A stretch of 64,000 bases of DNA from Coprococcus sp. (GTDB lineage Bacteria > Bacillota > Clostridia > Lachnospirales > Lachnospiraceae): NCBI GenBank assembly GCA_017935345.1, contig JAGBHU010000050.1, positions 1 to 64,000 on the forward strand. The letters run 5' to 3'. The notes under the pieces are model-generated. The model made no database searches. It had not been told where the DNA came from and worked only from the letters and a program-made list of their open reading frames with translations. Position numbers and translations under genes: made by a program. Shown piece after piece: positions 53,508 to 62,712 of the stretch. Every line of letters begins with the position of its first letter. Within the stretch, counting starts at the first letter, position 1.

Positions 53508-55696
53508 AGAAAGCAAAAAGAAATTCGGTACTCATTATTATCGGCTTCTTCCTTGTACTGGGACTTGCTGTATATACGGCAATCTTTGGTATCGGTGACA
53601 GAGGAAAGATAGAGTACATCAAGCTGGGTCTTGACCTTAAGGGCGGACTTAGCGTAACTTATGAAATTCAGGATGAGGACTATTCAAGTAAGGATTTAGA
53701 GGATACCAAATATAAGATTGAACAAAGAATTGGTAATTATACAAATGAAGGTTCAGTATATGAAGAGGGTGAAGGCAAAATAACAGCCGAAATTCCCGGT
53801 GTAACAAATGCCGAAGAAATCCTTGAAGATTTGAATATAGAAGGTAAGCTGGAGTTCCTTGACCCTGAGAATTATACGAAATGGGCATCGGGTGAGGCAT
53901 ATGAAGCAGCCCTTACAGGAGATGATATCAAGGGTGCGGAGGCAGCCATCAATCCGGATGAAGGAAATGACAATGTAGTACGGCTTACATTTACAAATGA
54001 AGGAGCTAAGAAATTTGAAGAAGTTACTGCTGCAAATGTAGGTAATATTGTTTATATTATTTATGATAATCAGGTTGTAAGTGCACCGCAGGTACAGTCT
54101 GCAATATCTGGCGGAAATGCAGAGATTAACAAGATTTCCACTTATGAAGAAGCTGAAAAGCTTGCAACAACAATTCGTATTGGTGCGCTTCCGCTGACAC
54201 TTGAGCAGGTACGTTCCAATATTGTAGGCGCAACGCTTGGTTCGGATGCTATCAGTACATCCATAAAGGCAGGTATTATCGGTATCATTCTGGTATTTAT
54301 TATTATGATTATCGTATACAGAATTCCTGGTCTGGTTGCATCATTTTCACTTGCGTTGTATGCATTTATGGATTTCCTTGTCATGAATCTGTTTAATGTA
54401 ACGCTTACACTTCCTGGTATCGCCGGTGTTATTCTTTCGATAGGTATGGCGGTTGATGCAAATGTAATTATATTTACGCGTATTAAGGAAGAGCTGGCAG
54501 CCGGCTCCAATGTAAAACAGGCTGTAAGCAAAGGTTTCCACAATGCGCTTTCGGCTATTTTGGATGGAAATATCACAACGCTGATAGCAGCACTTGTACT
54601 TGGTATATTCGGTACGGGTACTATCAAGGGATTTGCTATCACACTTGCAATTGGTATTGTTCTTTCCGTTCTTACAGCCCTTGTAGTTACACAGCTTCTG
54701 CTGAATGCATGTGTTACGCTCGGTCTTAAGGATGTAAAATATTTTGGTGTAGCCAAAGAACCTAAGAAAACAAACTTTGTCGGTGCAAGCAAATTCTGCA
54801 TTATAGGTTCGATTCTTGTAATTGTAGTTGGTTTCATGTTTATGCCAATCTATAAGAATTCAAAGGGAAGTGCGCTTAACTTAAGTATTGAATTTGCAGG
54901 TGGTACAAGCCTTACAGCAGAGTTTGACAAGGCATATGGTCTGGCAGAGGCAGAGAGTGAAATCGTACCGGTTATTGCTGATGCAGCAGGTATCGGTGAA
55001 GCTGGTATATCTGTTCAGACAGTTGCGGGAACAAATGAGATTGTCTTTAAGATGCCGCAGCTTACAGACAACGGTGACGATTCACAGATGACAGCCGTAA
55101 AGAATGCTCTTGTAGAGCAATTTCATGCAGATATAAAAGAGGCAAACAGTATCAGTGGTTCTGTAAGTAACGAAATGACGAAGAATGCACTTTTTGCAGT
55201 TGCACTTGCAGCAATTCTGATGTTGATCTATATTGCTATCAGATTCCATGATGTAAAGTTCGGTGCCAGTGCGGTTCTTGCGCTTTTACACGACGTAGCA
55301 ATTGTATTTGTTGTATATATTCTGTTCAGACTTTCTGTTGGTAACACATGTATCGCGTGTATGCTTACGATAGTCGGTTACTCCATTAATGCCACGATTA
55401 TCATATTTGATAGAATTCGTGAGAATATTGGTATTATGAATATGAAGAAAACCAGTTATGCAGAGGTGGTTAATACAAGTATTAATCAGACATTTAGCAG
55501 AACAATTTATACTTCACTCACAACATTTGTGACAATATTTGTTCTGTATATTCTGGGTGTTGCATCTATTAAGGAATTTGCTATTACATTGATAGCAGGT
55601 ATTCTTGTTGGTGCATATTCATCGGTTTGCATTACAGGTCCATTGTGGCACTTTATGAAGACAAAGATTGGAAAGAAATCAGACCGGACGGCATAG
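53504..55696 (+). CDS. secDF: Fused protein-export membrane protein SecDF
   Basis: This 730-residue protein joins SecD and SecF in one chain, as in Bacillus. The SecD half (about residues 1-430) has a first helix, 'LGLDLKGGLSVTYEI', the P1 domain and helices 2-6 with 'GMAVDANVIIFTRIKEEL'. The SecF half (about 440-730) has 'NLSIEFAGGTSLTAEF' and 'VGYSINATIIIFDRIREN'. It uses the proton gradient to help pull proteins through SecYEG. ATG at 53504 follows AAGGAG and overlaps the maturase stop (ATGA). Such SCIFF-Sec gene neighbourhoods recur in Clostridia. Confidence 0.95.
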   Translation: MKKAKRNSVLIIIGFFLVLGLAVYTAIFGIGDRGKIEYIKLGLDLKGGLSVTYEIQDEDYSSKDLEDTKYKIEQRIGNYTNEGSVYEEGEGKITAEIPGVTNAEEILEDLNIEGKLEFLDPENYTKWASGEAYEAALTGDDIKGAEAAINPDEGNDNVVRLTFTNEGAKKFEEVTAANVGNIVYIIYDNQVVSAPQVQSAISGGNAEINKISTYEEAEKLATTIRIGALPLTLEQVRSNIVGATLGSDAISTSIKAGIIGIILVFIIMIIVYRIPGLVASFSLALYAFMDFLVMNLFNVTLTLPGIAGVILSIGMAVDANVIIFTRIKEELAAGSNVKQAVSKGFHNALSAILDGNITTLIAALVLGIFGTGTIKGFAITLAIGIVLSVLTALVVTQLLLNACVTLGLKDVKYFGVAKEPKKTNFVGASKFCIIGSILVIVVGFMFMPIYKNSKGSALNLSIEFAGGTSLTAEFDKAYGLAEAESEIVPVIADAAGIGEAGISVQTVAGTNEIVFKMPQLTDNGDDSQMTAVKNALVEQFHADIKEANSISGSVSNEMTKNALFAVALAAILMLIYIAIRFHDVKFGASAVLALLHDVAIVFVVYILFRLSVGNTCIACMLTIVGYSINATIIIFDRIRENIGIMNMKKTSYAEVVNTSINQTFSRTIYTSLTTFVTIFVLYILGVASIKEFAITLIAGILVGAYSSVCITGPLWHFMKTKIGKKSDRTA

Positions 55697-55710
55697 GAAA
55701 TAAAAATAGG

Positions 55711-55769
55711 AGGATGTTCCCCCAATATGATTTTTTAGAGTCATGGAAGGAGGGGCATCTTCTTTTTTA
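55711..55769 (+). terminator. Terminator after secDF
   Basis: GATG..CCCC in 55713-55723 pairs with GGGG-CATC in 55752-55759 (two-base bulge) and is followed by TTCTTTTTT. Confidence 0.6.
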
Positions 55770-55804
55770 TACAAAAAGTCTATTTATAAAATAACTTTTC
55801 AGGC

Positions 55805-55832
55805 TTTACATTTATATTTGTTATGATATAAT
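55805..55832 (+). promoter_or_regulatory. Promoter-like sequence upstream of the duplicated secreted-protein operon
   Basis: TTTACA (55805-55810) and a perfect TATAAT (55827-55832) are 16 bp apart. The next well-supported gene starts about 500 bp downstream, so this implies a long leader or short upstream genes. Confidence 0.5.
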
Positions 55833-56338
55833 GTTTCCAGATATCAATATTGCATGAAAAACAGAAGTCAAATTCCGATTCATTTTTTATTGGAGATTCT
55901 ATTTATGATTGTGGACATATTCTTTCAAGGCATGTGATATTCTATAAGATACTTTATGGGTAAATATGATTTTAGGATGATTCTTTTGGCAGAACCAATC
56001 TACATCCAGGTCGTTGAAGCACTTTTTACTGATAAAATGGAATTGTTCAACATTTCTATAGTTGAAAAAGAAAATCCCAAACTTTATCAATAAAATAATA
56101 CAGGAGGTTGTATTGATGGTATTTAACAGCTTCCATATTCAGAGTTATGAAACAAATAAAGGGACTGCAGTTGTGTCTTTCATTTAGTGATAAGGAACAG
56201 GGGGGAGTATCATATGATTGCAGTTAGTTGATAGTGTATGTATCACTATGAGGTTATTTCTAATGATTCAAAAATCTAAATTGAAAAATGCAAATGATTC
56301 TTAAAAATATCAAGGGAAATGAAAGGAAGTAAGACTTT
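55833..56338. other. 506-bp region without a convincing gene; short frames with strong ribosome sites
   Basis: Between the promoter-like site and the first operon gene no long plus-strand frame exists. Two very short ones have excellent ribosome sites: ATG 56116 (23 codons to 56187, AGGAGG eight bases upstream) and ATG 56214 (5 codons to 56231, GGGGGAG upstream). A 27-codon frame at 55854 has none. A 63-codon minus-strand frame (55899-56090) has no ribosome site. The region may be a leader with regulatory peptides or the remnant of a decayed gene. Confidence 0.4.
56116..56187 (+). CDS. 23-residue peptide with AGGAGG ribosome site (leader peptide or gene remnant)
   Basis: AGGAGG, eight bases, then ATG and 23 codons ending in TAG. 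The sequence is not Cys-rich and has no membrane segment or recognised signal. The quality of the ribosome site is the only support; it may be the start of a gene broken by a stop. Confidence 0.3.
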   Translation: MVFNSFHIQSYETNKGTAVVSFI

Positions 56339-56974
56339 ATGAAAAAAAATCTGAAATTACAAAAGCTTCTAAAGCATATCTTAGCAGTTACATTATGCAT
56401 CATCATCATATTCGAAGTATCGGTAACAACCAAAGCGGACACAACACTTACGATAACTTCTACCAATACAAAGTATTGGACTCTAAAACGTTCGTATACA
56501 AGAACGGATTATAATCGCTTAAGAACAAGAAAAACGGTTACGGCAATCAATAAATATACGGGCAATATTCATAATACGGCAACATATGCAGTAACAGATA
56601 ATCATAAACATAAAAGGGGATGTGAGGATTTGGTATCATCAATAAGTGTATCAGCGACATATACATTTTCAACCTCTGTTTCCGCAGGAATAAAGGGTTT
56701 TGGTGCGGAACTGGGCTACTCCTATTCAGCAACATCCGGAAAAGAAGTGAAAAATTCTTTGCCAAAGAATAAAGCCAGTGGATATTATTATTATGGCGTG
56801 TATGCAAAATATATTGATATGAAGGTGGTAACCAGAAAGGATGTATATAAAAAGAAAAAGGGGAAATATAAGCTGGATAAGAGGGCAAGCAATACTACAA
56901 TTATAACAGGTACTCGTCTATATACGCCAAATCATCAAAGCGCATTATACTATGATTGGTATAAAGCAAAATAA
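56339..56974 (+). CDS. Secreted Tyr/Thr-rich protein, copy 1 of a duplicated pair
   Basis: This 211-residue protein has a Sec signal peptide (cleavage near residue 34, after TKA). The mature part is basic and beta-rich, with 'TITSTNTKYW', 'NTATYAVT', 'GFGAELGYSYS', 'YYYYGVYAKY', 'KDVYKKKKGKY' and a C-terminal 'SALYYDWYKAK'. It contains no catalytic motif. ATG at 56339 follows AAAGGAAG. Its paralog is at 58053 (about half of residues identical). It heads a seven-gene operon ending in an ABC transporter. The small secreted size, a following lipoprotein and a MacB-type transporter recall bacteriocin-plus-immunity operons, but no sequence family is recognised. Confidence 0.8.
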   Translation: MKKNLKLQKLLKHILAVTLCIIIIFEVSVTTKADTTLTITSTNTKYWTLKRSYTRTDYNRLRTRKTVTAINKYTGNIHNTATYAVTDNHKHKRGCEDLVSSISVSATYTFSTSVSAGIKGFGAELGYSYSATSGKEVKNSLPKNKASGYYYYGVYAKYIDMKVVTRKDVYKKKKGKYKLDKRASNTTIITGTRLYTPNHQSALYYDWYKAK

Positions 56975-56992
56975 ATAAAGAGGAATAAGACA

Positions 56993-58036
56993 ATGAAAAA
57001 AATAATTGCATTTATATTGATATGTGTGAGCATGCTGCTTGCAGGCTGCAAGGATTCGAATGCTGATATCGATAGGGAAATCGTAATAAATTCCAGAGTA
57101 AACTGTACCATAACGGTACCAAAAAGTGATGAGAACAGGAAAATGGAGGTGTTTTGGCAGCTAGACTTTTATCAAATTTATGTCAATAAGGAGCTGTATC
57201 CGGCGCTGGAAGGGAAATCCCTTACATATAGAGTAGGAGAAGATGCAGAGCTGACAGGGGATAATGTAGAGCAGCTTCATGGGGCAACCATCAATATAAG
57301 TCAGTATGATATGAGTGAGATGGCAAATGACAACTATTTTAGTGATTTGGCAGATGAATATTATCAGGAATATATGGATGGAAAGGAACCTGCAGATAGT
57401 AAATTGCAGAAGCGGATTACAGATATCATATCAAAATGTATTGATAAAGCAAAGGTTGTTTCTGTAAATTTTGTTGTTGACGGCTGCTTTGACAGGGACG
57501 TCAAGGTAAAGAGCCTGTATATACCTGAGCTTGGTTTTGATTTCCCGATGGACGATCTAAGGATAGAAACAATTGAAATACCTGACAACGTCGAGTTCTC
57601 ATATATAGATGAAGTGGTAGACTCTGCTTCATGGGGAGGCATGGTTGCAGGTAATCATATTGCAAAATATAATTTCTATTCGATTGATGGAACTGCTTTA
57701 GCGGATATCAGCAAAATCTCGGTAGAGTCCGCCAATACATGCTGTGAGGTAATAACTGCAGAAAATCATAAAAAATACGAGGAGGCAGATGCCTTGAGCG
57801 TACCGATTTACGTGAAGCAAAAGGAAACGGATTACAAAAAGGATAGTACTGTTAATCTTGAATATTGTTATGCATTTGCGAATAAACTTGTTGAAAATAG
57901 TGATACAACCATAGCAAGCCTGATTGTAAAGACAGAGCTGGCAGACGGAAGACAGATATGGTCCTTTGAATATCCATTATCACTAGTTTGGGACAGGTAT
58001 TTATTGCTTGATATCGTTGATGAAGAAATGAAATAA
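56993..58036 (+). CDS. Lipoprotein, copy 1 of a duplicated pair
   Basis: This 347-residue protein has a lipobox LLAGC with Cys19 and a short hydrophobic signal, so it should sit on the outer membrane face. The remaining 330 residues are acidic and mixed alpha/beta. Segments shared with its paralog at 58701 are 'REIVINSRVNCT', 'TVPKSDENRKMEVFWQ', 'VDSASWGGM', 'SANTCCEVITAENHK' and 'KQKETDYKKDST'. It includes a Cys-Cys pair. I do not recognise the family. It is 18 bp after the secreted protein gene and may bind, neutralise or chaperone that protein. Confidence 0.82.
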   Translation: MKKIIAFILICVSMLLAGCKDSNADIDREIVINSRVNCTITVPKSDENRKMEVFWQLDFYQIYVNKELYPALEGKSLTYRVGEDAELTGDNVEQLHGATINISQYDMSEMANDNYFSDLADEYYQEYMDGKEPADSKLQKRITDIISKCIDKAKVVSVNFVVDGCFDRDVKVKSLYIPELGFDFPMDDLRIETIEIPDNVEFSYIDEVVDSASWGGMVAGNHIAKYNFYSIDGTALADISKISVESANTCCEVITAENHKKYEEADALSVPIYVKQKETDYKKDSTVNLEYCYAFANKLVENSDTTIASLIVKTELADGRQIWSFEYPLSLVWDRYLLLDIVDEEMK

Positions 58037-58052
58037 TTGGAGAAAAAGCATA

Positions 58053-58682
58053 ATGAAAAAGAATACCAAATCACAAATGATTTTTAGAAGTATTTTAACA
58101 ATAGCATTGTGTATTGTCATTGTATTTGGAGTATCAGTAATATCCAAAGCGGATACGATGCTTCGGATAACATCTACAAATACAAAGAATTGGATATTAA
58201 TGAGGTCCTCTGAAAAAACAGAGTATAACTTATTTAGAACAAAGAAGACGGTTACAACAACAAAAAAGTATAAAGGTAGTATTCATAATACGGCAACATA
58301 TGCAGTAACAGGTAATCATTATCATAAAAAAGGGCGCAAAGATTTGACATCTTTAACAAGTATTACAGAAACATATACATTTGTAACCTCTGATTCTGTC
58401 GCAATAATAGGTTTTGGTGCAGAGATGGGATATTCATATTCAATGACTTCGGGAAAAACAGTCAATAGTGCATTGCAAAAAAACAAGGCAACAGGATACT
58501 ATTATTATGGAGTCCGTGCAAAATATGTTGATTTAAAGGTAGAAACAAAAAAGGATGTTTATAAAAAGAAAAAAGGTAAATATGTATATACATCTACTAG
58601 CAACGCTACTGTTAAAGGTACCCAGTTATATACGCCCAATTGTCAAAGTGCATTATATTATGCATGGTATAAAGTAAAATAG
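58053..58682 (+). CDS. Secreted Tyr/Thr-rich protein, copy 2
   Basis: This 209-residue paralog of the protein at 56339 has a signal peptide and the same segments ('RITSTNTKNW', 'GFGAEMGYSYS', 'YYYYGVRAKY', 'KDVYKKKKGKY', 'SALYYAWYK'). The central region after 'NHYHKKGRKDL' is the most diverged. ATG at 58053 follows TGGAG and lies 16 bp after the first lipoprotein gene. It is followed by its own lipoprotein partner, so the pair duplicated as a unit. Confidence 0.82.
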   Translation: MKKNTKSQMIFRSILTIALCIVIVFGVSVISKADTMLRITSTNTKNWILMRSSEKTEYNLFRTKKTVTTTKKYKGSIHNTATYAVTGNHYHKKGRKDLTSLTSITETYTFVTSDSVAIIGFGAEMGYSYSMTSGKTVNSALQKNKATGYYYYGVRAKYVDLKVETKKDVYKKKKGKYVYTSTSNATVKGTQLYTPNCQSALYYAWYKVK

Positions 58683-58700
58683 GAGAGACGAAAGTAAGAA

Positions 58701-59744
58701 ATGAAAAAAACATTAGCGTTTGTATTAATTTGTATGTGCATGCTTCTTGCAGGCTGCAAGAAGCCGGATTTGCAGGAAGACAGGGAAATCGTAATAAACT
58801 CCAGAGTAAATTGCACCGTAACGGTACCGAAAAGTGATGAGAACAGGAAAATGGAGGTATTTTGGCAGACAAGCTTCTACCAGACCTATGTCAATAAGGA
58901 GATGTATCCGGCTTTGGACGAGAGAAACTTTACATATACGGTAGGAGAGGATGCAGAACTGGCAGGGGATAATGTAGAGCTACTTTATGGAGCAACTATC
59001 AATATAAGTCAATATGATATGAGCGAGCTTGTGGACGAATATTATTACTATAGATTGGCAGATGCATATTATCAGGGATATATGGGTGGTAATGAACCTG
59101 TAAATAGCGAATTGCAGGAGAAAATCACAGATATTGTATCAAAATATGTCGATAAAGCAAAGGTGGTTGTTGCAAATCTTGTTGTTGACGGCTACTTTGA
59201 CAGAGATGTCAAGGTGGAAAGCCTGTATATACCCGAGCTTGATTTTGAGTTTCCGATGGATAATCTAAGTATAGAAGCAGTTGAAGTACCCGATGATGTG
59301 AAGGTCTCATATATAGATGAGGTGGTAGACTCTGCTTCATGGGGCGGAATGTTTGCAGACAGTCATATTGCAAAGTATAATTTTTATCCAATTATGGGAA
59401 CGGTTGTGGAAAATATAGGGAAAATTTCAGTAGAGTCTGCCAATACATGCTGCGAGGTAATAACTGCAGAAAATCATAAAAGGTATGAGCAGACAGATGT
59501 TTTATATGCACCTATTTACACAAAGCAAAAGGAAACGGATTATAAAAAGGACAGCACGATTGAGCTTGAATATTACTATGCATTTGCAGACAAGCTTGTT
59601 GAAAATAGTGATACAACCATAGCAAGCCTGATTGTAAAGACAGAACTGTCGGATGGTGAACAGATATGGTGTTTTGTGTATCCACAATCAATCATTCAAG
59701 GTGAATTTTTACTCCTTGATATCGTTGATGAAGAAATGAAATAA
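58701..59744 (+). CDS. Lipoprotein, copy 2
   Basis: This 347-residue protein is the same length as the lipoprotein at 56993 and clearly paralogous, with about two thirds of positions identical by eye. It has a lipobox LLAGC with Cys19. Differences cluster around residues 105-140 and near 'FYPIMGTVVENIGK'. ATG at 58701 follows GGAGAG. A conserved length with local divergence fits co-evolution with the partner secreted protein. Confidence 0.82.
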   Translation: MKKTLAFVLICMCMLLAGCKKPDLQEDREIVINSRVNCTVTVPKSDENRKMEVFWQTSFYQTYVNKEMYPALDERNFTYTVGEDAELAGDNVELLYGATINISQYDMSELVDEYYYYRLADAYYQGYMGGNEPVNSELQEKITDIVSKYVDKAKVVVANLVVDGYFDRDVKVESLYIPELDFEFPMDNLSIEAVEVPDDVKVSYIDEVVDSASWGGMFADSHIAKYNFYPIMGTVVENIGKISVESANTCCEVITAENHKRYEQTDVLYAPIYTKQKETDYKKDSTIELEYYYAFADKLVENSDTTIASLIVKTELSDGEQIWCFVYPQSIIQGEFLLLDIVDEEMK

Positions 59745-59781
59745 CGGAGAATACAAATAGCAATGTTTGTAATGGTGAGAT

Positions 59782-60660
59782 ATGAAAAAAATAATTATTT
59801 ATGTTTTATTGTCAGTAATACTGACAGTGCCAATTGCTGCAATTATCATTGTTGCAATTCTGAATCAGCCTGCAAATGAGTATACAACCTATTATGCAGA
59901 TATTGATTATGACGACCTTGTAACAAAGGAGCTTATGGTAGAGGATATTGAGGAAATTCAATATTGCGATGGATATTTCGACACTGATAAGCTGTCGGAT
60001 ATTACGATTACATATAGTGAAAGCAGCGACGTGATATTTATGATAGAAGAAGGAGAATTTGTAAATGTTGACGATACGATATGCCTTATTGACGGTGAAG
60101 CATACAAAAGCGAGCAGGCGGGCATCGTTGACAGTATCATGCAGGGAATGAGAAGGACAATGCTCCGCCTCAGAAGCCCACAGGTAACATGCCTGAGAGT
60201 TGCCGGTGATGTGACGAATTATAGGAATGTCAAGAATTCCTTTGTGACATTTGAGTATGGCGGAGAAGAATTTGAGGCGAAGTATAAGACAAATGCGTTC
60301 TCCGTAGATACAGCTTCAAATAAAATTGATACCTATTATGCGATTTCGGGGAATAATTTTGTCCTTGACGGAAGGGTAGATGTAATTCTACATACCGGAA
60401 AGATAAAGGAAAACGCTCTTGTGGTGCCAAGAGAATGCTTATTTATTGATGAAAACGGTGGATATTATATAGAAATACTGGATTATACAACAGGTGTTAT
60501 GAAATCAAATATAAGCTTGGGCGTAATAGGCGAAGAAAATGTAGAGATTATCCCCGGGAAAGACAGTCTGAGAGAGGGCATGGAGCTGGTGGTAAACTCC
60601 GTAGACGTATTGCGAAGTGCGCCAAAGGAAAACGATACAGGAACGGAAGAGGATGAGTAG
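59782..60660 (+). CDS. MacA/HlyD-like membrane-fusion-type protein
   Basis: This 292-residue protein has one N-terminal membrane helix (about residues 5-28). The extracellular region looks like a short adaptor: a biotinyl/lipoyl-like part ('EEGEFVNVDDTICLIDGE'), an internal region and a barrel-type 'ALVVPRECLFIDENGGYYIEIL' segment, the same pattern as the C-terminal MacA domain. The long coiled-coil hairpin of Gram-negative MacA is missing. It ends immediately before the ATPase start (TAG then ATG). In Gram-positive bacteria such adaptors accompany MacB-like transporters (for example YknX with YknYZ). Confidence 0.8.
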   Translation: MKKIIIYVLLSVILTVPIAAIIIVAILNQPANEYTTYYADIDYDDLVTKELMVEDIEEIQYCDGYFDTDKLSDITITYSESSDVIFMIEEGEFVNVDDTICLIDGEAYKSEQAGIVDSIMQGMRRTMLRLRSPQVTCLRVAGDVTNYRNVKNSFVTFEYGGEEFEAKYKTNAFSVDTASNKIDTYYAISGNNFVLDGRVDVILHTGKIKENALVVPRECLFIDENGGYYIEILDYTTGVMKSNISLGVIGEENVEIIPGKDSLREGMELVVNSVDVLRSAPKENDTGTEEDE

Positions 60661-61335
60661 ATGGCATCCATAATTGAGTTAAAAAATATTACGAAACGGT
60701 TTGAAGAGAAGGTTGTTTTAAACGATGTCTGCCTTGACATAGAAGAAGGCGATTATATATCGGTTATCGGAGCATCGGGGGCAGGAAAGAGTACCCTGAT
60801 GAATATTATCGGTGCTTTGGATAATCAGTATGACGGCGAATATTTTTATAGAGGACATCTGCTGAAACGCAGGGAAATGGACAGATATCGAAATGAAAAG
60901 CTTGGCTTTATATTTCAGCAGTTTAATCTGATTCCGACACTAAGTGCCTATGATAATGTGATGCTTCCATATGTATATTCAGCTTTGGATAATCAGAAAA
61001 TAGAAGAAGAATGTGAGGAACTGTTTGTCAGATTTAATCTGCATAACCAGAAAAATCAGATTGTAAATACCCTTTCCGGAGGGGAAAAACAGAGAATCGC
61101 ATTAATCAGAAGTATCATTATGAAGCCTGAAATCATACTGGCAGATGAGCCGACAGGAAATCTGGATATGGATAATGCACGGCTGATTCGCTCCTTTTTA
61201 AGGCAGATGAATGAAGAGGGAAAAACCGTTATTGTTGTAACACATGATAATGCTTTTGCAAATGAGGCAAAAAGAAAATTGCGCATAAGTGGGGGAAAAA
61301 TCATTGAAGATGAAATCGTATATCCGCTTATTTAA
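60661..61335 (+). CDS. MacB/LolD-type ABC transporter ATPase
   Basis: This 224-residue protein has Walker A GASGAGKST (37-45), Q-loop 'GFIFQQFNLIPTLSAYDNV', signature LSGGEKQR, Walker B IILADEPTG and the switch His in 'VIVVTHD', all in normal spacing. The 'FNLIPTLSAYDNV' segment is typical of the MacB/FtsE/BceA group. It starts at the base after the adaptor's stop and overlaps the permease gene. The C-terminus is short but complete. Confidence 0.94.
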   Translation: MASIIELKNITKRFEEKVVLNDVCLDIEEGDYISVIGASGAGKSTLMNIIGALDNQYDGEYFYRGHLLKRREMDRYRNEKLGFIFQQFNLIPTLSAYDNVMLPYVYSALDNQKIEEECEELFVRFNLHNQKNQIVNTLSGGEKQRIALIRSIIMKPEIILADEPTGNLDMDNARLIRSFLRQMNEEGKTVIVVTHDNAFANEAKRKLRISGGKIIEDEIVYPLI

Positions 61336-62614
61336 GCTTTCAGTAAAGCTGTATAGTGCAAATATGAAACGGAATTTGTATTTAACGATAAGCGTTGCCG
61401 TAAGTATATTTTTATTTTTAATTGCTGCGCTGTTTGTAGATTTTGAATATGCTACATATGTAAAGGGCAGCAAACGGGTACAGGAAAATTACATCTATAT
61501 TAGCTGTGAAGACAAAGAATTATATAATTTAATGCAACAGCAGTTTGATAAAAAGAGTCTTTATTTATGTATGCATACGATGACTGGCGGAAATTTGTAT
61601 ATTGATAAAAAATATAGAATTGATATTGATTATAATATTATTCTGACAAAGAACATACCGCAGAATATATATATTCATAGTAATTTGGAGGCACATGGAG
61701 AAACGGATAATTCAAACGAATACAGCTTTGAAAAGATAGAATTGGTTTGCGGGGCGGATGAATTTACGTCAAGCAATCAGGTTATTATTTCTGAAGAATA
61801 TGCCTGCCTGCTGGCCGGCTCAGCAGAAGACGCACTGGGAAAGAAAATAATGATGGGTTATAACGGCGCACAGGACGTATATTCTGTGGTGGGTGTTTAT
61901 CGGCAGTTTTTGACGGAAACCCGATTAAACAAAGAAACTGTTAAGGAAATGGAGTCCATGTATACCAAAGGGAATACTGCTGTAGACAACACACCCTTAA
62001 TCAGTACCGTTATTATGCCTGAGACGGCATTTTCCGATATTGATATCAGCAGCTATGAGTTATATGTGTTTTTGACAGGGAAAACAGAACAGCAAAAAAG
62101 TATATACTTAACAAGAATATCAAAGTTTGAGGAACAGGATATATATAAGGACAAATTTACATATATAACACCAAAGGATATCGAAACGGCGAATCAGGAG
62201 GAATGGCAAATCAATATGCAGACAAAGGCGATACTGTTGTTAATTGTTGCCGTTATTTCGGGAATCAGCGTATTTGGTACAATGATAAATTCCGTATCGG
62301 ACAGACGCAAGGAGATTGGTATCAAGAAGGCACTTGGAGCAAGTGACGGCAGTATTATGCTGGGATTTGTATTTGAAAATCTGATTAATTCATTGATAGC
62401 CATTATCATTGCCGCTGCTTTAGCCGGATTCATATTATTAGGTTATATTTTTTATCAAAGGCAGATAGTGATGTCGGATTATACGGTGCGGTTTTATGGA
62501 GAAACCATACTGTTATTTGTAATCTACACCGTATCTTCTGTATTGGGCTTTAGTCTGCTTCCCGCATATTCCGCAACCCAAATCAATATCATTGATACGT
62601 TAAGAGATGAATAA
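61310..62614 (+). CDS. FtsX/MacB-type ABC transporter permease
   Basis: This 434-residue protein has one N-terminal helix (about residues 18-40), a large extracellular domain (about 45-300) and three C-terminal helices. The cytosolic loop 'VSDRRKEIGIKKALGASDGSI' is the conserved FtsX-family ATPase-contact motif. This MacB topology matches mechanotransmission-type transporters that work with an adaptor to export or sense peptides. ATG at 61310 overlaps the ATPase gene by 26 bp; a GTG at 61289 is a possible longer start. It is the last gene of the operon. Confidence 0.9.
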   Translation: MKSYIRLFKLSVKLYSANMKRNLYLTISVAVSIFLFLIAALFVDFEYATYVKGSKRVQENYIYISCEDKELYNLMQQQFDKKSLYLCMHTMTGGNLYIDKKYRIDIDYNIILTKNIPQNIYIHSNLEAHGETDNSNEYSFEKIELVCGADEFTSSNQVIISEEYACLLAGSAEDALGKKIMMGYNGAQDVYSVVGVYRQFLTETRLNKETVKEMESMYTKGNTAVDNTPLISTVIMPETAFSDIDISSYELYVFLTGKTEQQKSIYLTRISKFEEQDIYKDKFTYITPKDIETANQEEWQINMQTKAILLLIVAVISGISVFGTMINSVSDRRKEIGIKKALGASDGSIMLGFVFENLINSLIAIIIAAALAGFILLGYIFYQRQIVMSDYTVRFYGETILLFVIYTVSSVLGFSLLPAYSATQINIIDTLRDE

Positions 62615-62651
62615 TACTTCCCAATCAATCATAAGACGGACAGTTATGACG

Positions 62652-62712
62652 TACCCCCTTTCGGGTGATAAGTAAAACAATAAAACTTGTCATCCGAAAG
62701 GGGGTATATTGT
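62652..62712 (+). terminator. Strong terminator closing the transporter operon
   Basis: The 22-base arms TACCCCCTTTCGGGTGATAA (62652-62671, continuing to 62673) and 62685-62706 pair with few mismatches and are followed by TATTGTTG. Confidence 0.72.

Noticed and set aside
55899-56090. 63-codon minus-strand frame in the gap after secDF
   Set aside because: It starts at TTG without a ribosome site and resembles no family I know. It could be a remnant, so it is only mentioned in the gap entry.
56339-58682. Similarity of the secreted Tyr/Thr-rich proteins to lactococcin 972-type bacteriocins
   Set aside because: The C-terminal SALYY-W pattern and the ABC neighbours are suggestive, but size and the rest of the sequence do not match, so I do not claim the family.
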